Shown: positions 47,558-59,961 of the stretch, one piece after another
Position numbering within the stretch: the first letter of the stretch is position 1
How the letters are laid out: every line of letters starts with the position of its first letter
Assembly: GCA_948146395.1 (NCBI GenBank)
Contig: OX411552.1
Coordinates: forward strand, 1,350,001-1,414,000
DNA from: Fragum whitleyi
Lineage: Eukaryota > Mollusca > Bivalvia > Cardiida > Cardiidae
DNA length: 64,000 nt
Direction of reading: 5' to 3'
Position numbers and translations under genes: made by a program
Notes under the pieces: generated by a model
The model's input: the letters and a program-made list of their open reading frames with translations, nothing else
Told to the model about the DNA's origin: nothing
Databases searched by the model: none

Positions 47558-47850
47558 CTGGAAATATAGATACACAATATACAGTTTTTTTTAAGTTAGC
47601 TACTTAATCCTCGTCATGCTGAATCTTTGCAAAATAAATGTAAAATCAAAGTGATAAAAGCACTCGAAGTTACCAAATGTGAGTGTCTATTGATTTCATA
47701 AATGCATTGTTTTACACCTTTCTGGTTTAAAAATGAAATTCAGGTGGTATGTACTAAGATCAGACTGCACATCTGTGCAGGCTGATCTTTGTCTATATCT
47801 CCTGTAAAAGCAGGAATATTCCTGGTTCAGCATGACAAGGGTTAATTTCT

Positions 47851-48660
47851 CAGTCATGGCGAAGACCGTCGGACCGTCGGACATGTCCGACAAAAATCCC
47901 CTAGGTCCGGTAAAGTGTACCATATCGTCAGTCCGAATGTCCGACACTATTTTCTGGGCAGAAAAATCTGTTTAAACAGTAAATCCAAACTTTCACTCAA
48001 GAAAACATTATTTCTGATCAACCTTCTCACGAAAACACACTTTGATTTTAAACTTAACATAGGTCTAGAATCCAACAATTAACAGTTCCTCTACGACTTT
48101 CGGCACCGCTAGAATATGCAAATTCTCTTCTACAAATTGTACCAATTAAGAGAAATAAGAGATGATTTAAGGATCCAATTTAGAAAGAATTATTGGTAAC
48201 TAGTTTTATCTTACCTGAATTTTTTGTATTTTTTCATTTTCAAAGGCACACAGACTAAAATATTTTCTGCTTATTCATACCCAAGAATGTTGGACCCATC
48301 AAATAATGTCTTTCTTTTTTTAATGAAAAAATACAAATGACTGTTACCTTTTGACTTGAAAAGACATTTTTTTAAAATTCTGAAAATATCTTAAAGCATT
48401 TTTTATCTCAGAATCTTTGTTTTTAAATCAAAGCACTGAAATCACTGACAGAATGAGAGGACTTTGACAAGCTAGTTAGGCCTTTAATTATATTGCTGCT
48501 AATTTCATAAGTTTTCTCTCTCAATGAGGAAACACTACAATGATGATATTATTTGCCCCCTTTAATGTTCGGTCTGACAGGTCCGACTTCGGTCTGACAG
48601 TTTTTCAAGGACTGTCAGACCGACTGTCTGACAGATTTTCTGGGTCCTTCGCCATGTCTG
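47851..48660. mobile_element. 810-bp TIR element with ATTTCT target duplication
   Basis: Ends cagtcatggcgaagacc and, reversed, cagacatggcgaaggacc, flanked by ATTTCT on both sides (47845-47850 and 48661-48666). Subterminal parts are dense in gtccga / gtcggac (left) and gtctgaca / ctgtcagac (right) motifs. No coding capacity. It lies just upstream of the CPSF1 first coding exon. Confidence 0.8.
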
Positions 48661-48941
48661 ATTTCTTACCTAAAATTCATATGAATAATTCCCTTTTACA
48701 TTAATAATGAATAATTACTCCTGATAATCTCAGAAAAAGTGTAATTATAAATCTCTATGATAATAATTAATAATTGCTGTTCTGCTATTTCACTGGAAAG
48801 GTCTTTCAATTGAGAAACAGCAAAGTAACATTACAATTTCTATAAGCCAGGTTGCTAGCTTAAAGAGACAGTCAGTCATGATAATGTTTGATATACTAGA
48901 ACACCATCTCACAGATGAAGCAGGTATCTTTGTTGAGATTG

Positions 48942-49012
48942 ATGGCTCAGCATGAAACAATTGTAACTGCCAGCTTGTAGGCAGTTACAACCGTTTCACA
49001 CTGAGCCATCGA
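48942..49012. repeat. 70-bp hairpin MITE, copy 4
   Basis: gatggctcagcatgaaacaa, tgtaactgcc/ggcagttaca, ccgtttcacactgagccatc. This is the clearest copy, almost a perfect inverted repeat. Confidence 0.8.
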
Positions 49013-49332
49013 GATGATCCAAGCAAATGGAGACTATGGAGCTTGAATATTTGACATGATTGAGCGCGATCTCTATCTTGATAATTACACACTTCATTGA
49101 TTACACCTTCATATAATCAGAAGACTTTGTTTTATTTCAAATGTTTCAATCGTAACAATTTAAATGATTCTTTAGCTCCACCGTAGGTAGAGAGTCATTC
49201 TAGATATAGATGAAAGGTCACCTACACCAGATCGCAAGGTCCATGGTTCAAGCCCGGTATATCTTATTTTTATTTTTCACAGACAACAATATGTGTTTTC
49301 CCCTTTACGTGTTATTATTTCTTTCCTTTTAC

Positions 49333-51295
49333 ATACATGTGATATTTCCATGGGCTCTCATAGGGAGATTAAGACCTTTTCGTAGGGAGATTGGGTCTCA
49401 AATAGGGAGATTTTGCGTAACGCGCATTATGGCTAAAAAAGAGGGGTTTTGCAATGCACATATACACCGAAAAATGATTATAACACCTTCCATAAAAGGT
49501 TGTTGTTTTTTTTACTAACAGAAGTTTATCATTTAAAGTATTTTGACAGAGGATAGTATTGCAATGCTATAGAATTCAGTCTCATAATGTAAGAGAAATA
49601 GATGTTACAAATTAATTTTTTATTTCTATGCAAAGTTCAGGATCCCACAATATAGTTTGTTTGGGTTTTTTTTGTAGATAATCAGTAGAAAATAATATCT
49701 TAACCAAATTTAAAAGATGTAAGCCTTGCAATTTAGGAGGAGATTGTTAAAGTTTTTCTTTATTTCTTTGAGTAATCTTTAAGCCCAAAGCACAAGGCTT
49801 ATTTTTATTGGAGAGAACTTCAAGTGGTTTGATAGTAAAGAATTAGGTAATACCGTATTTATGCAATACAGCTTTTTGTAAAAAATGAAATTTTAGGCCT
49901 TGTAATTGGAGACGTTTTTTCACGTCATGGTTGCCATGGCAACCAGAGTTCTTCATGATTTACAATATTTTGAAAGGCCTTGTCCTAAGGATCATCTCTG
50001 TGTAGTTTGTGTATGAAATCCGATGACTGGATTAGGTGATTTTTATACTTGTTGACGGATGGATGCATGGATGGACGAAGAGACAGATCAATTAATCGTA
50101 ATTGCTATTGAACTACGCTAATAATAAATGTTTTTGATAGCAAAATGACGATAAAAGATGAAATTACGGACATCATATTCCGAGTCCGTGAACGTTCAAG
50201 ACGAACACGGTAGAAATCGGAAAGTGAAAGAGCTACCTCTCGGCAAATTAATCCATGTTGAATAGCTTTATGAGAAGATCTGTACTTGCAGTAAAGATCG
50301 AGCCAGTCCACAATTTTCTATTCTCAAATCTGCAAAATTTGTGTTGACAAATGACTTGATTAGACCATTCGCTTCCGATTTCAAAGACGGTCGCAAATTT
50401 ATGAATTATGTGTAAACTCTCAAACGACCCCAGCGAGGATCCGGTGAAATCGCCGTGGCATTTAAGAAATGCGTGTCCGATGTTTCTTTAAATTCAATAT
50501 CAAATATTAAATTTGAATGACAATTCGAGATCGCATGAGGCAGTTTTCACTTTTTTTTCTTTAATAAATTGATCATAAAACATGCGTAGATTTACTGAAT
50601 ATATATCTGCGTCAAAATTAAAGCATGACCGCTTCTTGTTTTACTCAATCGTGCGTTACATGCGTAAACGACACTAGGGTTATTCTGCGATGCCGCCTTA
50701 TTTTACCAAGGTCGCGTGACGCGTCGCTTTGCATATCATGTTCGACCTTTTCCTTCATGACGCTTATCGCGTACAGTGGAAATTTTTAGCGTCTTTTTGG
50801 AAAAGGATATTAAAATACGGCGGAAAATTACTGTGTTTACAGCTATTTCAATTTTTCAAAATATGTGATAAAAATCAAATCACAGCTTAACTCGCATCCA
50901 CTCCATTTTTATGTTTTCATGTAATATCGGGTCACGACGTTTCACCCGGATTAGACCTTGTTTCTAAAAAAGGTCAATATTGCTAGTCGTTATTCGTTCC
51001 GTATACCGTGTGAAGGGTGATAGGTACAGAAGCACCCGTTTGTCGGCACTAGTTGATCTACCCGACGACGATAAACGATGACACTTCCAGACAGATAAAC
51101 AACGCTTTACCCGATATTGGCTTTCTCCCTCGCAATACAGCCTTCAGACCGGAGATTTTGCATTTTTGGCTCCCCGATTTTTTTTCAGGCTCAAATTTCT
51201 TCAGGTCGGGAGAAATGGTCTCCCGATCGGGAGAGCGGGAGGAAGGGTAAAATATCGGGAGAATACGCCGAGATCGGGAGATATCACATGTCTGC
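49333..51295. mobile_element. 2-kb putative transposon, CpG-rich, with GGGAGA subterminal repeats
   Basis: Ends acatgtgatatttcc and, reversed, acatgtgatatctcc. The left subterminal part has three tagggagatt motifs and the right part at least six cgggag motifs. The interior (about 50.1-51.1 kb) is CpG-rich compared with surrounding DNA. It could instead contain the CPSF1 promoter; the inverted ends and subterminal repeats favour a transposon. Confidence 0.5.
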
Positions 51296-51299
51296 TTTT

Positions 51300-52130
51300 A
51301 ATTTCATGTCTAGTCCATCTTTATTTCTAATATCTCTACATGTATCTCTCAGGAAATAATTAATAAGTTTATATACTATAAGATCTGCATGCAGCTCTTT
51401 AAGATTGTAGTCTGATTTATACTTTTTAGTTATTTTTGTTCAATGTCAACACACCAGTAAATTGACAATTTCTTTGACAAACGTTTCTGATATACATATT
51501 GCAAGAAAACACTTTTTTATGATCTTTCTAGAGAAAAAAAATCAAGATTTGGAATTCATACCGATTCGACCCCAAAAATATGGTTCATATCATTGTGATC
51601 TACACCTCTCAACCATGGATCCGTTGAATATTATGGGCAATATGTTACGATCCTATGAAAACATTCTTCCCCTAGTTAAAACTAAAATATCTATAAACCA
51701 CCTACCTTTCTGGATGGTAAATGTATTTATCAGTTAATTAATTCAATGCATAAAAGACAAATCATGTCAATAATTTCAAGTAATAAATGCTATTATTCAG
51801 GTCAGAAAGGTCCCCACGGACTGGGAAGAGTGATTGATTATATGTCTTAACAAAGACAAAGGTGATGGAAAAAATTAAAACTGAGATGGATCAAAAAGAT
51901 TCAGGAACAATTAAATGCCAAGGTATAAATTCTGTAGGAATTGATGCAGAGGTACTTGTCAATCATGCAATTCCTACAAGATATTTTTTTACTTAAAATC
52001 ATTCAGGGGTGTGGAATTCCCATGCCCAACTTGTCTGACATTGGTTTTTCTACCTGTGGACAAGAACTTTTTACTTTGCCACTTGTCCCTGGACAAGTAA
52101 ATAACAGGACAAAATTAGAATGGTAGTGGT
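51300..52130. other. intergenic, nothing recognised
   Basis: AT-rich sequence with no conserved coding frame. A 91-codon frame at 51462-51737 resembles nothing I know and shows no coding bias. Confidence 0.4.
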
Positions 52131-52135
52131 AGGGG

Positions 52136-52787
52136 GTCATACTAAACTATGCCTCACGGGAAAGTATGCCCCACCAAGCCCCACGGTACAAATGAGCAAT
52201 GTGTCTAGGGGTAATTTTATGTTTTTTATATAGGAAAACACATTTCTAATCATGAGTCCAAATTTTATTTGTCTATCTTAAAAAATAAGCGAGATATAAG
52301 TGAAAATATTTTACGACTAAGCTAGTTCAGTCACGACCCCATGCCCTACCAGTGCTCCAGCTAGGTTTCCAAAAGGGGAGGGTGCTAAGTGTCCTGAAAG
52401 GGCACTTTCGAGTCGCAAAGCGCCGAGAGGGGGAGGATGTGGGAGGGGGTGTCTCCAAATGGGACAGATTTTTTTCATTTTGTCATTTTGTACCATGGGG
52501 CTTGGTGGGGCATACTTTCTCCGTGGGGCATAGTTTAGTATGACCGGTGGTAGGGCGTGGCGGCCAAACTTGATCAACTTAATGAGGAAATATTTTCACT
52601 AATTTCTTGCTTATTTTTCATGATAGACAAATAAAACTTTATCAAATGATCAATATTGAGTTTTCGTATCAGAAAAACATAAAATGTCCCCTAGACACCT
52701 TTCCAAAACCCGTGGAGCATACTTTCGTACCATAGGGCTTGGTAGGGCATATTTTCTCCATAGGGCATAGTTTAGTATGACCACTAG
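52136..52787. mobile_element. foldback element with a nested second end
   Basis: Left arm gtcatactaaactatgcc..aagtatgccccaccaagcc (52136-52316) pairs with the right arm (52580-52787), including ttatgttttt..tctagggg / cccctagacacc. A third copy of the terminal motif, in right-arm orientation, sits at 52490-52545 (ggcttggtggggcatacttt), indicating that a related element inserted into the loop. Confidence 0.8.
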
Positions 52788-52799
52788 AAACTAGTTGTG

Positions 52800-53510
52800 C
52801 CAGGATACTTCTTAAGAGAGAGCTAAATATACATGTATTAAGTTAATCCTTGAAAGAAGTCGAGCCTGAAAACCTATGTACGAACTGTAATGGGTACGAA
52901 AAATATTGTTCCTTTATGAAGTCCCAATTTTACTATTTCCTAAAAATGAAGTCGTTTTTACAGGGAAAAAAATCTTTATTCGTTTATTTATTTTCTTCGT
53001 CATTTAGATCTACACAATGCTGAACAATACGGAAAGACGCTAGACATGTGTTTTCGTCATATGTGTAGTTAACACCTGTCAGGCGATTATATGTTTCAAA
53101 TGTAATAACTTAGTTACCGTTTATCAGCTATGAGTCTATTTTTGCTAGATTTTTCTGGCGAGCATACGTACCGGTTTCCTTTCATTCTTTTTTATAGGTC
53201 GAAAGTTGTGGTGGACGCTTCTCTTGTAAGAATCGGACTTCGTGTGAAATACAACGGCCACACACATCCCCCCTCTCTCTCTTTAATTAAAGAAAATATC
53301 GAGAAATTAAGAAATACTGACAGAACATATTTATGTAAAGAAAAACAGTTTTATAGCTGCAGAATAATAGGAGGTTATGTTTTTTTTCTCAAATCTTTCA
53401 TTGGCCAATAGTCTAGAGGAATATCACAATAAATGTTGTGACGTTACGCTAAGTAGATTTCAAGATATTCGAAACCTAAAAGTGCACACTTTTATTTTGA
53501 AACTGAGTAT
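52800..53510. other. intergenic, nothing recognised
   Basis: Contains a 93-codon frame (53130-53411) without recognisable similarity or motifs. Confidence 0.4.
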
Positions 53511-53519
53511 ACACAGACA

Positions 53520-53771
53520 AGCACACTTTAGGGCCTTCACTGATGGTTCATGCGCGTCAAACTCGGGTCCATGTGGTGCCGGTGCGGTTCCAATCCCGCC
53601 ATATCAAGCTGGTGCCATTTAAAAGACCAGCCACCAACCCGGCCAAGGGGCCGAATCCCACAGGCAGGCCCAGTGGCAATACGGCAGCGTTGGAATACTT
53701 CCCGCACTGAAATCTAGAAATCATTCAGCGATAGCCAGGCTTCAGTAGGCATTTTAACTATGAAATAAGAA

Positions 53772-53802
<31 letters not shown>
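53520..53802 (+). pseudogene. fragment of a retroelement RNase H-like frame with A tail
   Basis: The frame AFTDGSCASNSGPCGAGAV resembles the start of a retroelement RNase H domain (TDGS..NPGPCGAGA). It ends after about 30 codons and is followed by sequence with many stops and a run of about 29 A at 53771-53801. No other RNase H motif could be found, so this is a short remnant at best. Confidence 0.4.
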
Positions 53803-53803
<1 letters not shown>

Positions 53804-54155
53804 ACATAGAGACATCATTTTACACAAAATCCGATGATAAATCATGAAAAGCTTGAAAAACAAAACTGTAGAACAATCGACATCTCATGGTCCCAAGACA
53901 TGCAATCAGGAGATGAAGAAAACCTTTTTAGATTCATTTAGATATTAGAAAAATAGTCTAACTGTATGATTACGCAAAGCGGATTCATGCATAAGTGTGA
54001 TAAGCTTTTTTAGTTTCATACCTCAAAATTCAAGAAGTATTTCTTCATCTCTAATAATTTAATGTTATGAAGCAAAAATATTAAGATTTCTTCAATATGA
54101 GACAGATTTCACATTGGACTACTTACCTACTGCGCAAGTTTACAAAATGACTGCT

Positions 54156-54269
54156 GCATACATACATACATACATACATACATACATACATACATACATA
54201 CATACATACATACATACATACATACATACATACATACATACATACATACATACATACATACATACATAC
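54156..54269. repeat. (ACAT)n microsatellite, about 28 units
   Basis: Uninterrupted cata repeat of about 112 bp; the apparent YIHTYIHT frame is an artefact of the repeat. Confidence 0.98.
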
Positions 54270-54504
54270 GATAGATCGTCTACAGAGGCGCTCATTTAAA
54301 GAACTTTTTCAAGCCGGCAATTATGCGATTTTTACACATTATATCAAATAAACTCAAAGAAAAAGGCGTAGTCACCAAGTAGTTCTTCAGTTTAACACAA
54401 TGCGTATATAGAGATTTCACCAAGCCGAGAGAACCACCAAGTTGCATTCGAAACTAAAATCAATTAGATTGTTGGTATATTAACTTCCAAAGGGCCGCAA
54501 TTTT

Positions 54505-54785
54505 CAGCGTTGATTGATTGATTGAATGGAGTTTTACGCCGCTTTCAACATTATTTCAGTTACATCGCGGCGGCTGGAGACCTAACAATGGTTTCCTAGT
54601 ATTTCTCTCACCAGTACAACCATCACATCCTCTCCTAGCCTCCAGCTGCTATCTCACATAGGTCTACGATTATCAACCCATTGGTGAAAGACAAATAGTC
54701 GGAAATGATGAGTGCCGCCGTCGGGGATCGAACCCGGGACCTCTAGATTGACAGTCCGACGTGCTACCAACTGCGCTATGACGAT
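54505..54785 (-). mobile_element. tRNA-derived SINE, molluscan type
   Basis: On the minus strand: a tRNA-like head with A box TAGCGCAGTTGGTAGCACG and B box GGTTCGATCC, a GTC (Asp-type) anticodon loop CTGTCAA with poor stem pairing; then a conserved middle (TCCGACTATTTGTCTTTCAC, TTGATAATCGTAGACCTATG); then a tail GCGGCGTAAAACTCCATTC with (AATC)n. The middle recurs at 58545-58660. It could be mistaken for a tRNA-Asp gene, but the acceptor stem does not pair and the SINE body follows directly. Confidence 0.85.
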
Positions 54786-54799
54786 TCAGCGTTGAAATT

Positions 54800-55950
54800 A
54801 AAAACAAAAACATGCCTTCTAAATACTTTGATATGTAATTTGTTATCCCGATTTTAAAAATATTTGAAAGGTGATACTTTCTTCTTTGGTGGTGATACTT
54901 TTCCTTTATATCGGTGAGATGTCCAACAAGTACACTGAAACGGATTTCTAAACGGCCCTCTTACATTTGTCATCTTCAAACATACCCGCCGTCCTTATAT
55001 AATCTAAGAGAAATAGATTCAAATGAATTGTCATTCAAATTTGTGACGCATTCTGAAGGAAGATTAAAAGGATTCCAAAAATAATCGTTAGTGTCTGTTC
55101 TTAAAAAAAACTTTCCCTAAGAATATCGCTTTAGTCACATTTTAGAGAACTGTCATGCCTATTCATCAGTCTAAGAAATGCTGAAATCAGGGATCGGTGC
55201 AATGTTTTTCCTTAACAGCTTTCGGGTCAAGTCTAAAATTCATTCATGATTGACACACTTGGAATACTACCCGTTTCAGAAATTTAAGGATGTATTACTC
55301 TTTTTAGAAATTCAGTTTCAGTGTATGTGTTAATGTAAGTTTATTTTGCATCATCTTACCTCTAAAATCGTATCGAAAACAGAATTCATATTATCGATGC
55401 TATTAATCGGTCCTGCGTTCGGGATGCACAAACGCCGCAAACGGTTCGCCAATTTTACCCCGCTTTGCAATCAAGTGAACAAGTAAGAAATCGTTTCACA
55501 ATCGATGAAAACTGATGTGTACCTGACTTGTTGCTAAAGATTGACCCCTTGGATACCCTTTGGTGTCGGATGGTGAATGAGAAGATACACCAGCTGGTGT
55601 AACAATGTTAAAGCCAATTATTCATAACAAGACCCGAACGTGTTCTGTAACCCATTATTGCAAATTGTTTATCAACAAGATAGAAAGATAGATTTTAAGC
55701 TGCATGATATTACATGGTAAAACATGAAATAAATTATCATAGTTTAGCAAGAAAATAAAATAACATAAAACAAATGATCACAGATATTAAATAGATACCA
55801 TGTCTGCTACATCCCTACCTAGGATAATGCAAAAAAGAGAAAGGTTATCTCTTATTTCCATTGCGGTCCTATGCAAGGGTGTGGCCGACATAGAGAAACA
55901 TCGTGATTAACTTTCGTAATTATTAATTACTCATATTATCACAGCATTTT
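54800..55950. other. intergenic, nothing recognised
   Basis: No coding frame, RNA gene or repeat I can identify over this stretch. Confidence 0.4.
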
Positions 55951-55954
55951 TATC

Positions 55955-57400
55955 ACAGTAAAATGAGCTTAGGTATTACAAAGCGTAGCTTTAATGCCCT
56001 TTAATCTTAGCTTTAAATTGAGAAAATGACTCAATAGCTTTGATATCGACTGGTAAGCGATCCCAAAGGCTGCATTCCATGTAAGAAAACGACTTTCTCC
56101 CATGGGACCCAGCCTTCGGTACCGCAAAACAACCACTGCTGTTAAATATGCTATCATAGCTGTTTAAGGATGCCGGGACTGCAAAGTGTTGTTTCATTTA
56201 GTCAGGCGCTAAACCGTTTTTAATTTTGAACATATGTAAAAGCGCAATCTCTTCTACTCTTTTGAAAACGGGCAACCATCTTAGAATTTTGAAATGTATA
56301 TCTGAAATTTGGGATCTACGAGTTAACTCTAGAACAAACCTTATCGTTTTATTTTGCATGGTTTGGAGCTTATCAGTCACATTCTTGTTTAAACCAAAAA
56401 TACCAAAATGCACGAACGTAATGAAATTGACATTGAATTAAGACTGAAACAAGCACTTTTCTAGTGTGGAATGATTGCTTTTATGATACAAGAATTTCAG
56501 ACTTGTGTTTGCTTTGTTGAGTAATGAACTAGCCATTAATTCACCGGATAAGTTTTGGTCTAGAGTAGCTCCAAGATATTTGACAGATGAAGTTGAATTA
56601 ATAATATTACCATTACATATAACATTAATATTTGTATTAGATTTAATATTTTGCTTAGTAACAAAAAGAATACATTCAGTTTTACTAAGATATAAAGACA
56701 GCTTATTGTCAATAAGCCATGGTCTTACAAGGTTAAGGTCCCCAGACAATGCCTTTTCCAGTCACAGTAGACCAAGTACCGAACCCCGGGGAACACCACA
56801 TGTAATACTAGTAAGTGAATGAACTTTATTTACGCCAACAAGATATTTTCTGTCGTTGAGATATGAAGAAAACAAATTAATAATGTCATTACAGTATTGA
56901 GTGAACAACAGTATCGAATGCTTTTTGTTAATCAAGTAGGACCATACCTACATAGTTACCTTTATCCATTTGAAATCTAATGTGGTCAGACAGATGGATG
57001 AGACAGGTATCTGTGGAAAAGCCTCTTGGGAATCCAGATTGAAGATTATAGAATATGTCTTTTTCTTTCAGATAATTTTCCACTTGGTCAAAAACAACCC
57101 GTTATTTTTTAGATAACACTCAATATAGTTACTGGTCGATAATTACCAACGTTAGTCTTATCACTTTTCTTATATAAGGGAACGACTTATAGCTGATTTT
57201 AAATCAGGCGTGACAATTACTTGGATCAAAGAAAAATTCACAATATGAGTCAAAGGGTACGCAATAATCGAAGAGCAGTCTTTTACAAAACGTGCTAGAG
57301 AACCATCTAAACCAGCAGACTTGTTTGCATCTAATTTATTTAAAAAAAACTATATTGTGTACACTGACTAAATACAAAGAAAAAGTAGTTCTACATATAC
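55955..57400 (-). pseudogene. broken LINE (non-LTR retrotransposon) reverse transcriptase
   Basis: Minus-strand fragments in order of a non-LTR reverse transcriptase: LDANKSAGLDGSLARFVKD (about 57330-57270), GNYVGMVLLD and QKAFDTVVHSIL around 56960-56900 with an internal stop, CGVPRGSVLGLL (about 56800), WLIDNKLSLYLSKTECILF and SSVKYLGATLDQ (56740-56570), then LQTMQNKTIRFVL and LRWLPVFKRVEEIALLHMF (56370-56230) and ECSLWDRLPVDIK (about 56060). The part between GSVLGLL and the thumb, where the YADD catalytic motif should be, is missing, and several frameshifts and stops occur. Probably Jockey/CR1-like. Non-functional. Confidence 0.88.
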
Positions 57401-57446
57401 CCTTCCTGGCAAAGAATGATCCTACAAAATCTCTACCCAATACAAC

Positions 57447-58320
57447 AACAAAGGGGCCCAAGAGGGCCTGAATCGCTCCACTGGCTTTAATAACCCTTGA
57501 CTTTATAAATGCTCTACCACGCCCATATTTTGAAGGTCAATCATAATTTCTTGAACAATTTACGTAAAGGGTCACCAAAGGAACATCCATGCCAAGTTTC
57601 ATCAAAATATGCCCAATGGTTTGGGAGGAGACGGATTTTTAAAGATTTTACGTGAAAAAAATGCCCCGCCCTGCCTCGCCAATGTTTGGAGGTGAATCAA
57701 ATTCATTTCACAATTTAAGTAAAGGAACATCCATGCCAAGTTTCATTGAAATATGCCCAATGGTTTGTGAGAAGAAGATTTTTTTAAGATTTTTAATGTG
57801 AAAACAAATGCCACACCCTTCCACATCTATATTTTGAGGTCAATCAAAATTTCTTGAACAATTTAAGTAAAAGGTCACCCAAGGAACGCCCATTCCAAAT
57901 TTTATTTAAATCGGCTGAATGGTTTGGAAGGAGACGGATTTTTAAAGAATTAACGTAAAAAACTGCCCTGCCATACCACGCCCATATTTGGGGTCAATAA
58001 AAATTTCTTGAACAATTTGAGTAAAGGGTCACCCAAGGGACATTTATGCAAAGTTTCATTGAAATCGGAGGGAGAAGAATTTTAAATATTTTATTATGAA
58101 AAAATGCCACGCCCATATTTTGGGAGTCAATCAAAATTTCTTTATCAATTTAAGAAGAGGGTCACCCAAGGATTATTTCTACCAATTTTTTTCAAAATAC
58201 GCCCATTGGTTTTGGGAGGAGAAAAGGTTTAAAGAAAAGGTTTACGGACGGTCGGAAGGACGCAAGCACGCACGCACGACGAACACTCCGCCATGACAAT
58301 AGCTCGCTAGCCTTCATTTG
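57447..58320. mobile_element. 0.87-kb relative of the inner nested element
   Basis: Starts aaaggggcccaagagggcct then gaatcgctccactggc; ends gccatgacaatagctcgctagcc after the aggacgcaagcacgcacgcac tract. Four to five units of about 150 bp contain gtcacccaaggaac and caagtttcat.gaaat. Confidence 0.75.
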
Positions 58321-58544
58321 CACTTAAAACAAATCAAACCTTGGTTCTCTTTAAACTGTTCTTTCACTCAATAAAGCCTGGACAGTTTAGCATGTACATA
58401 CACACGTACATGTGATGATCAATCATCTCTGGTCAAGGGTGACGCCCACCGAACCAGCAGTTGGCATCACCCTTGGCTAGCGAAGATGAAATGATAGATA
58501 GAACCTACGGAATCTCGGAAAATACTGTAAATGCAAAGTACATG

Positions 58545-58660
58545 GCCGTGTCCGACTATTTGTCTTCCCGTGACCAATGTGTTGATAATCGTAGACATAT
58601 GCGCGATAACAACTTGAGTCTAGGAAAGGATGTTATGGTAGTACTGGTATGAGAAAGACT
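58545..58660 (+). mobile_element. SINE middle-domain fragment
   Basis: gtccgactatttgtcttccc and gttgataatcgtagacatat through ggatgttatggtagtactgg match the body of the SINE at 54505-54785, opposite orientation. Head and tail are missing or unrecognisable. The 63-codon frame here is a by-product. Confidence 0.8.
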
Positions 58661-58994
58661 AGAAATGTATTGTTACGTTCTTCGGCGTGAAATATATAAC
58701 ATAGTAATTATTAGAACAATAATTGTTGATGGCGCAATATAAGGAAACGCAGTCACAAGTCACTCTTTTAGACATCTTGTACATATGTACATAGACTCAG
58801 AGAGAGTATAAAGTTACCCTAGCTCAGTTTGGTGCCTCAGTTTGGTGCCTACACGATCTATTGTCAATAACGAGGACACACCGAGATACCAAAATTCAAG
58901 GTCGTCTGAAATGACAAGTTCATATAACAAGGTCAAACGTCGCAAACATTGACCAAAGAGATAATAGATCTCGTTGATAAGCATCAAAGGTAAA

Positions 58995-59285
58995 TATAAT
59001 ACATGTACATACTTAGTGTTTTGTATGATAAAAAATATCTAACGAGGTTGGGAGACTTGATTATTGTCGAGGCTCTGAGTTATTTTTTTCATACAATACA
59101 TTAAGTATGTATTATATTTATCTTATAACCTCTAGTTGTCTTGTTTTCGTCCATGTTTCTAACTGAAATGCAAGTTTCTAAAAATAACCGCATTTTATCA
59201 TTGTTCTAAAAATAACTAAGTGATATCATAAAAATATCATACGGGGTGTTATCACATGGATATTTGCATAGTTATAAGTTTCAAT
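58995..59285. mobile_element. 320-bp AT-rich palindromic MITE, copy 4
   Basis: tgataaaaaatatctaacga, gattattgtcgaggctctg, aaatgcaagtttctaaaaataac and gttatcacatggatatt. Slightly deleted in the centre. Intergenic. Confidence 0.7.
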
Positions 59286-59853
59286 GTCATTTATAACTGG
59301 TTTGTGCGCAGTGGAATTTTTACTTTGTTAATTTCTTTGTTCGCAATCGATATAAAACACATGGTAAAATTTGAAGTTATCGATAAAGAATTAATTGATC
59401 GTGCCGAATAAACCTTGTTGTCGATATTGCATACATTAAGTTAAATGCAGAGTAAATAGATACTGATTATGTTTTTGTGAGGAATGTACAGCGTAATATA
59501 GTGCCCAGTGATATATATTTGTTGTATCTTTGAGTGTAAAACTGTACGTATACAATCAAATCTACAAGTCGTGTTTTCATTTCATCATTTTCTTTTATTA
59601 TTACTATCAATGTTAATGTTGCACACAAACATGAATGTAACCTTCTTCTGAAGAAAACCCGTTGAATCTATGTTTGTCTATCTTGTCCAAGATATTTTAA
59701 CAAATTGCAGTTAGCGAAGAATAGAATTTCATGCAATCATTTGTTGTCGAATGTTTTTGCTTTTATTAGGACAATAAAAAAGTTTAATACATGTAAAATG
59801 ACTAAAAACCAATATAATATTGATAAAAATGGGCTATTGCGTAAACTGGGTCG

Positions 59854-59857
<4 letters not shown>

Positions 59858-59897
<40 letters not shown>
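59858..59897 (+). repeat. poly(A) tract, about 40 nt
   Basis: Long A run within intergenic DNA, possibly the 3' tail of a retroposed sequence, but I see no source gene upstream. Confidence 0.9.
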
Positions 59898-59901
<4 letters not shown>

Positions 59902-59961
59902 AAATATTGGCTGTGTACGCTTTCATCAATCTACCGTTAGTAAGTTTGCAACATTTGTGTC

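Noticed and set aside
50100..51100. CpG island promoter of CPSF1
   Set aside because: The block lies inside inverted ends ACATGTGATAT with GGGAGA subterminal repeats and resembles another CpG-rich element within intron 19. I therefore treat it as a transposon, though a promoter cannot be excluded.
53130..53411. 93-codon frame as a gene
   Set aside because: No recognisable motif, homology or splice-linked continuation.
54114..54299. YIHT-repeat protein
   Set aside because: Translation of an (ACAT)n microsatellite.
54710..54785. Functional tRNA-Asp gene
   Set aside because: A and B boxes are present but acceptor and anticodon stems pair poorly, and a SINE body and (AATC)n tail follow.
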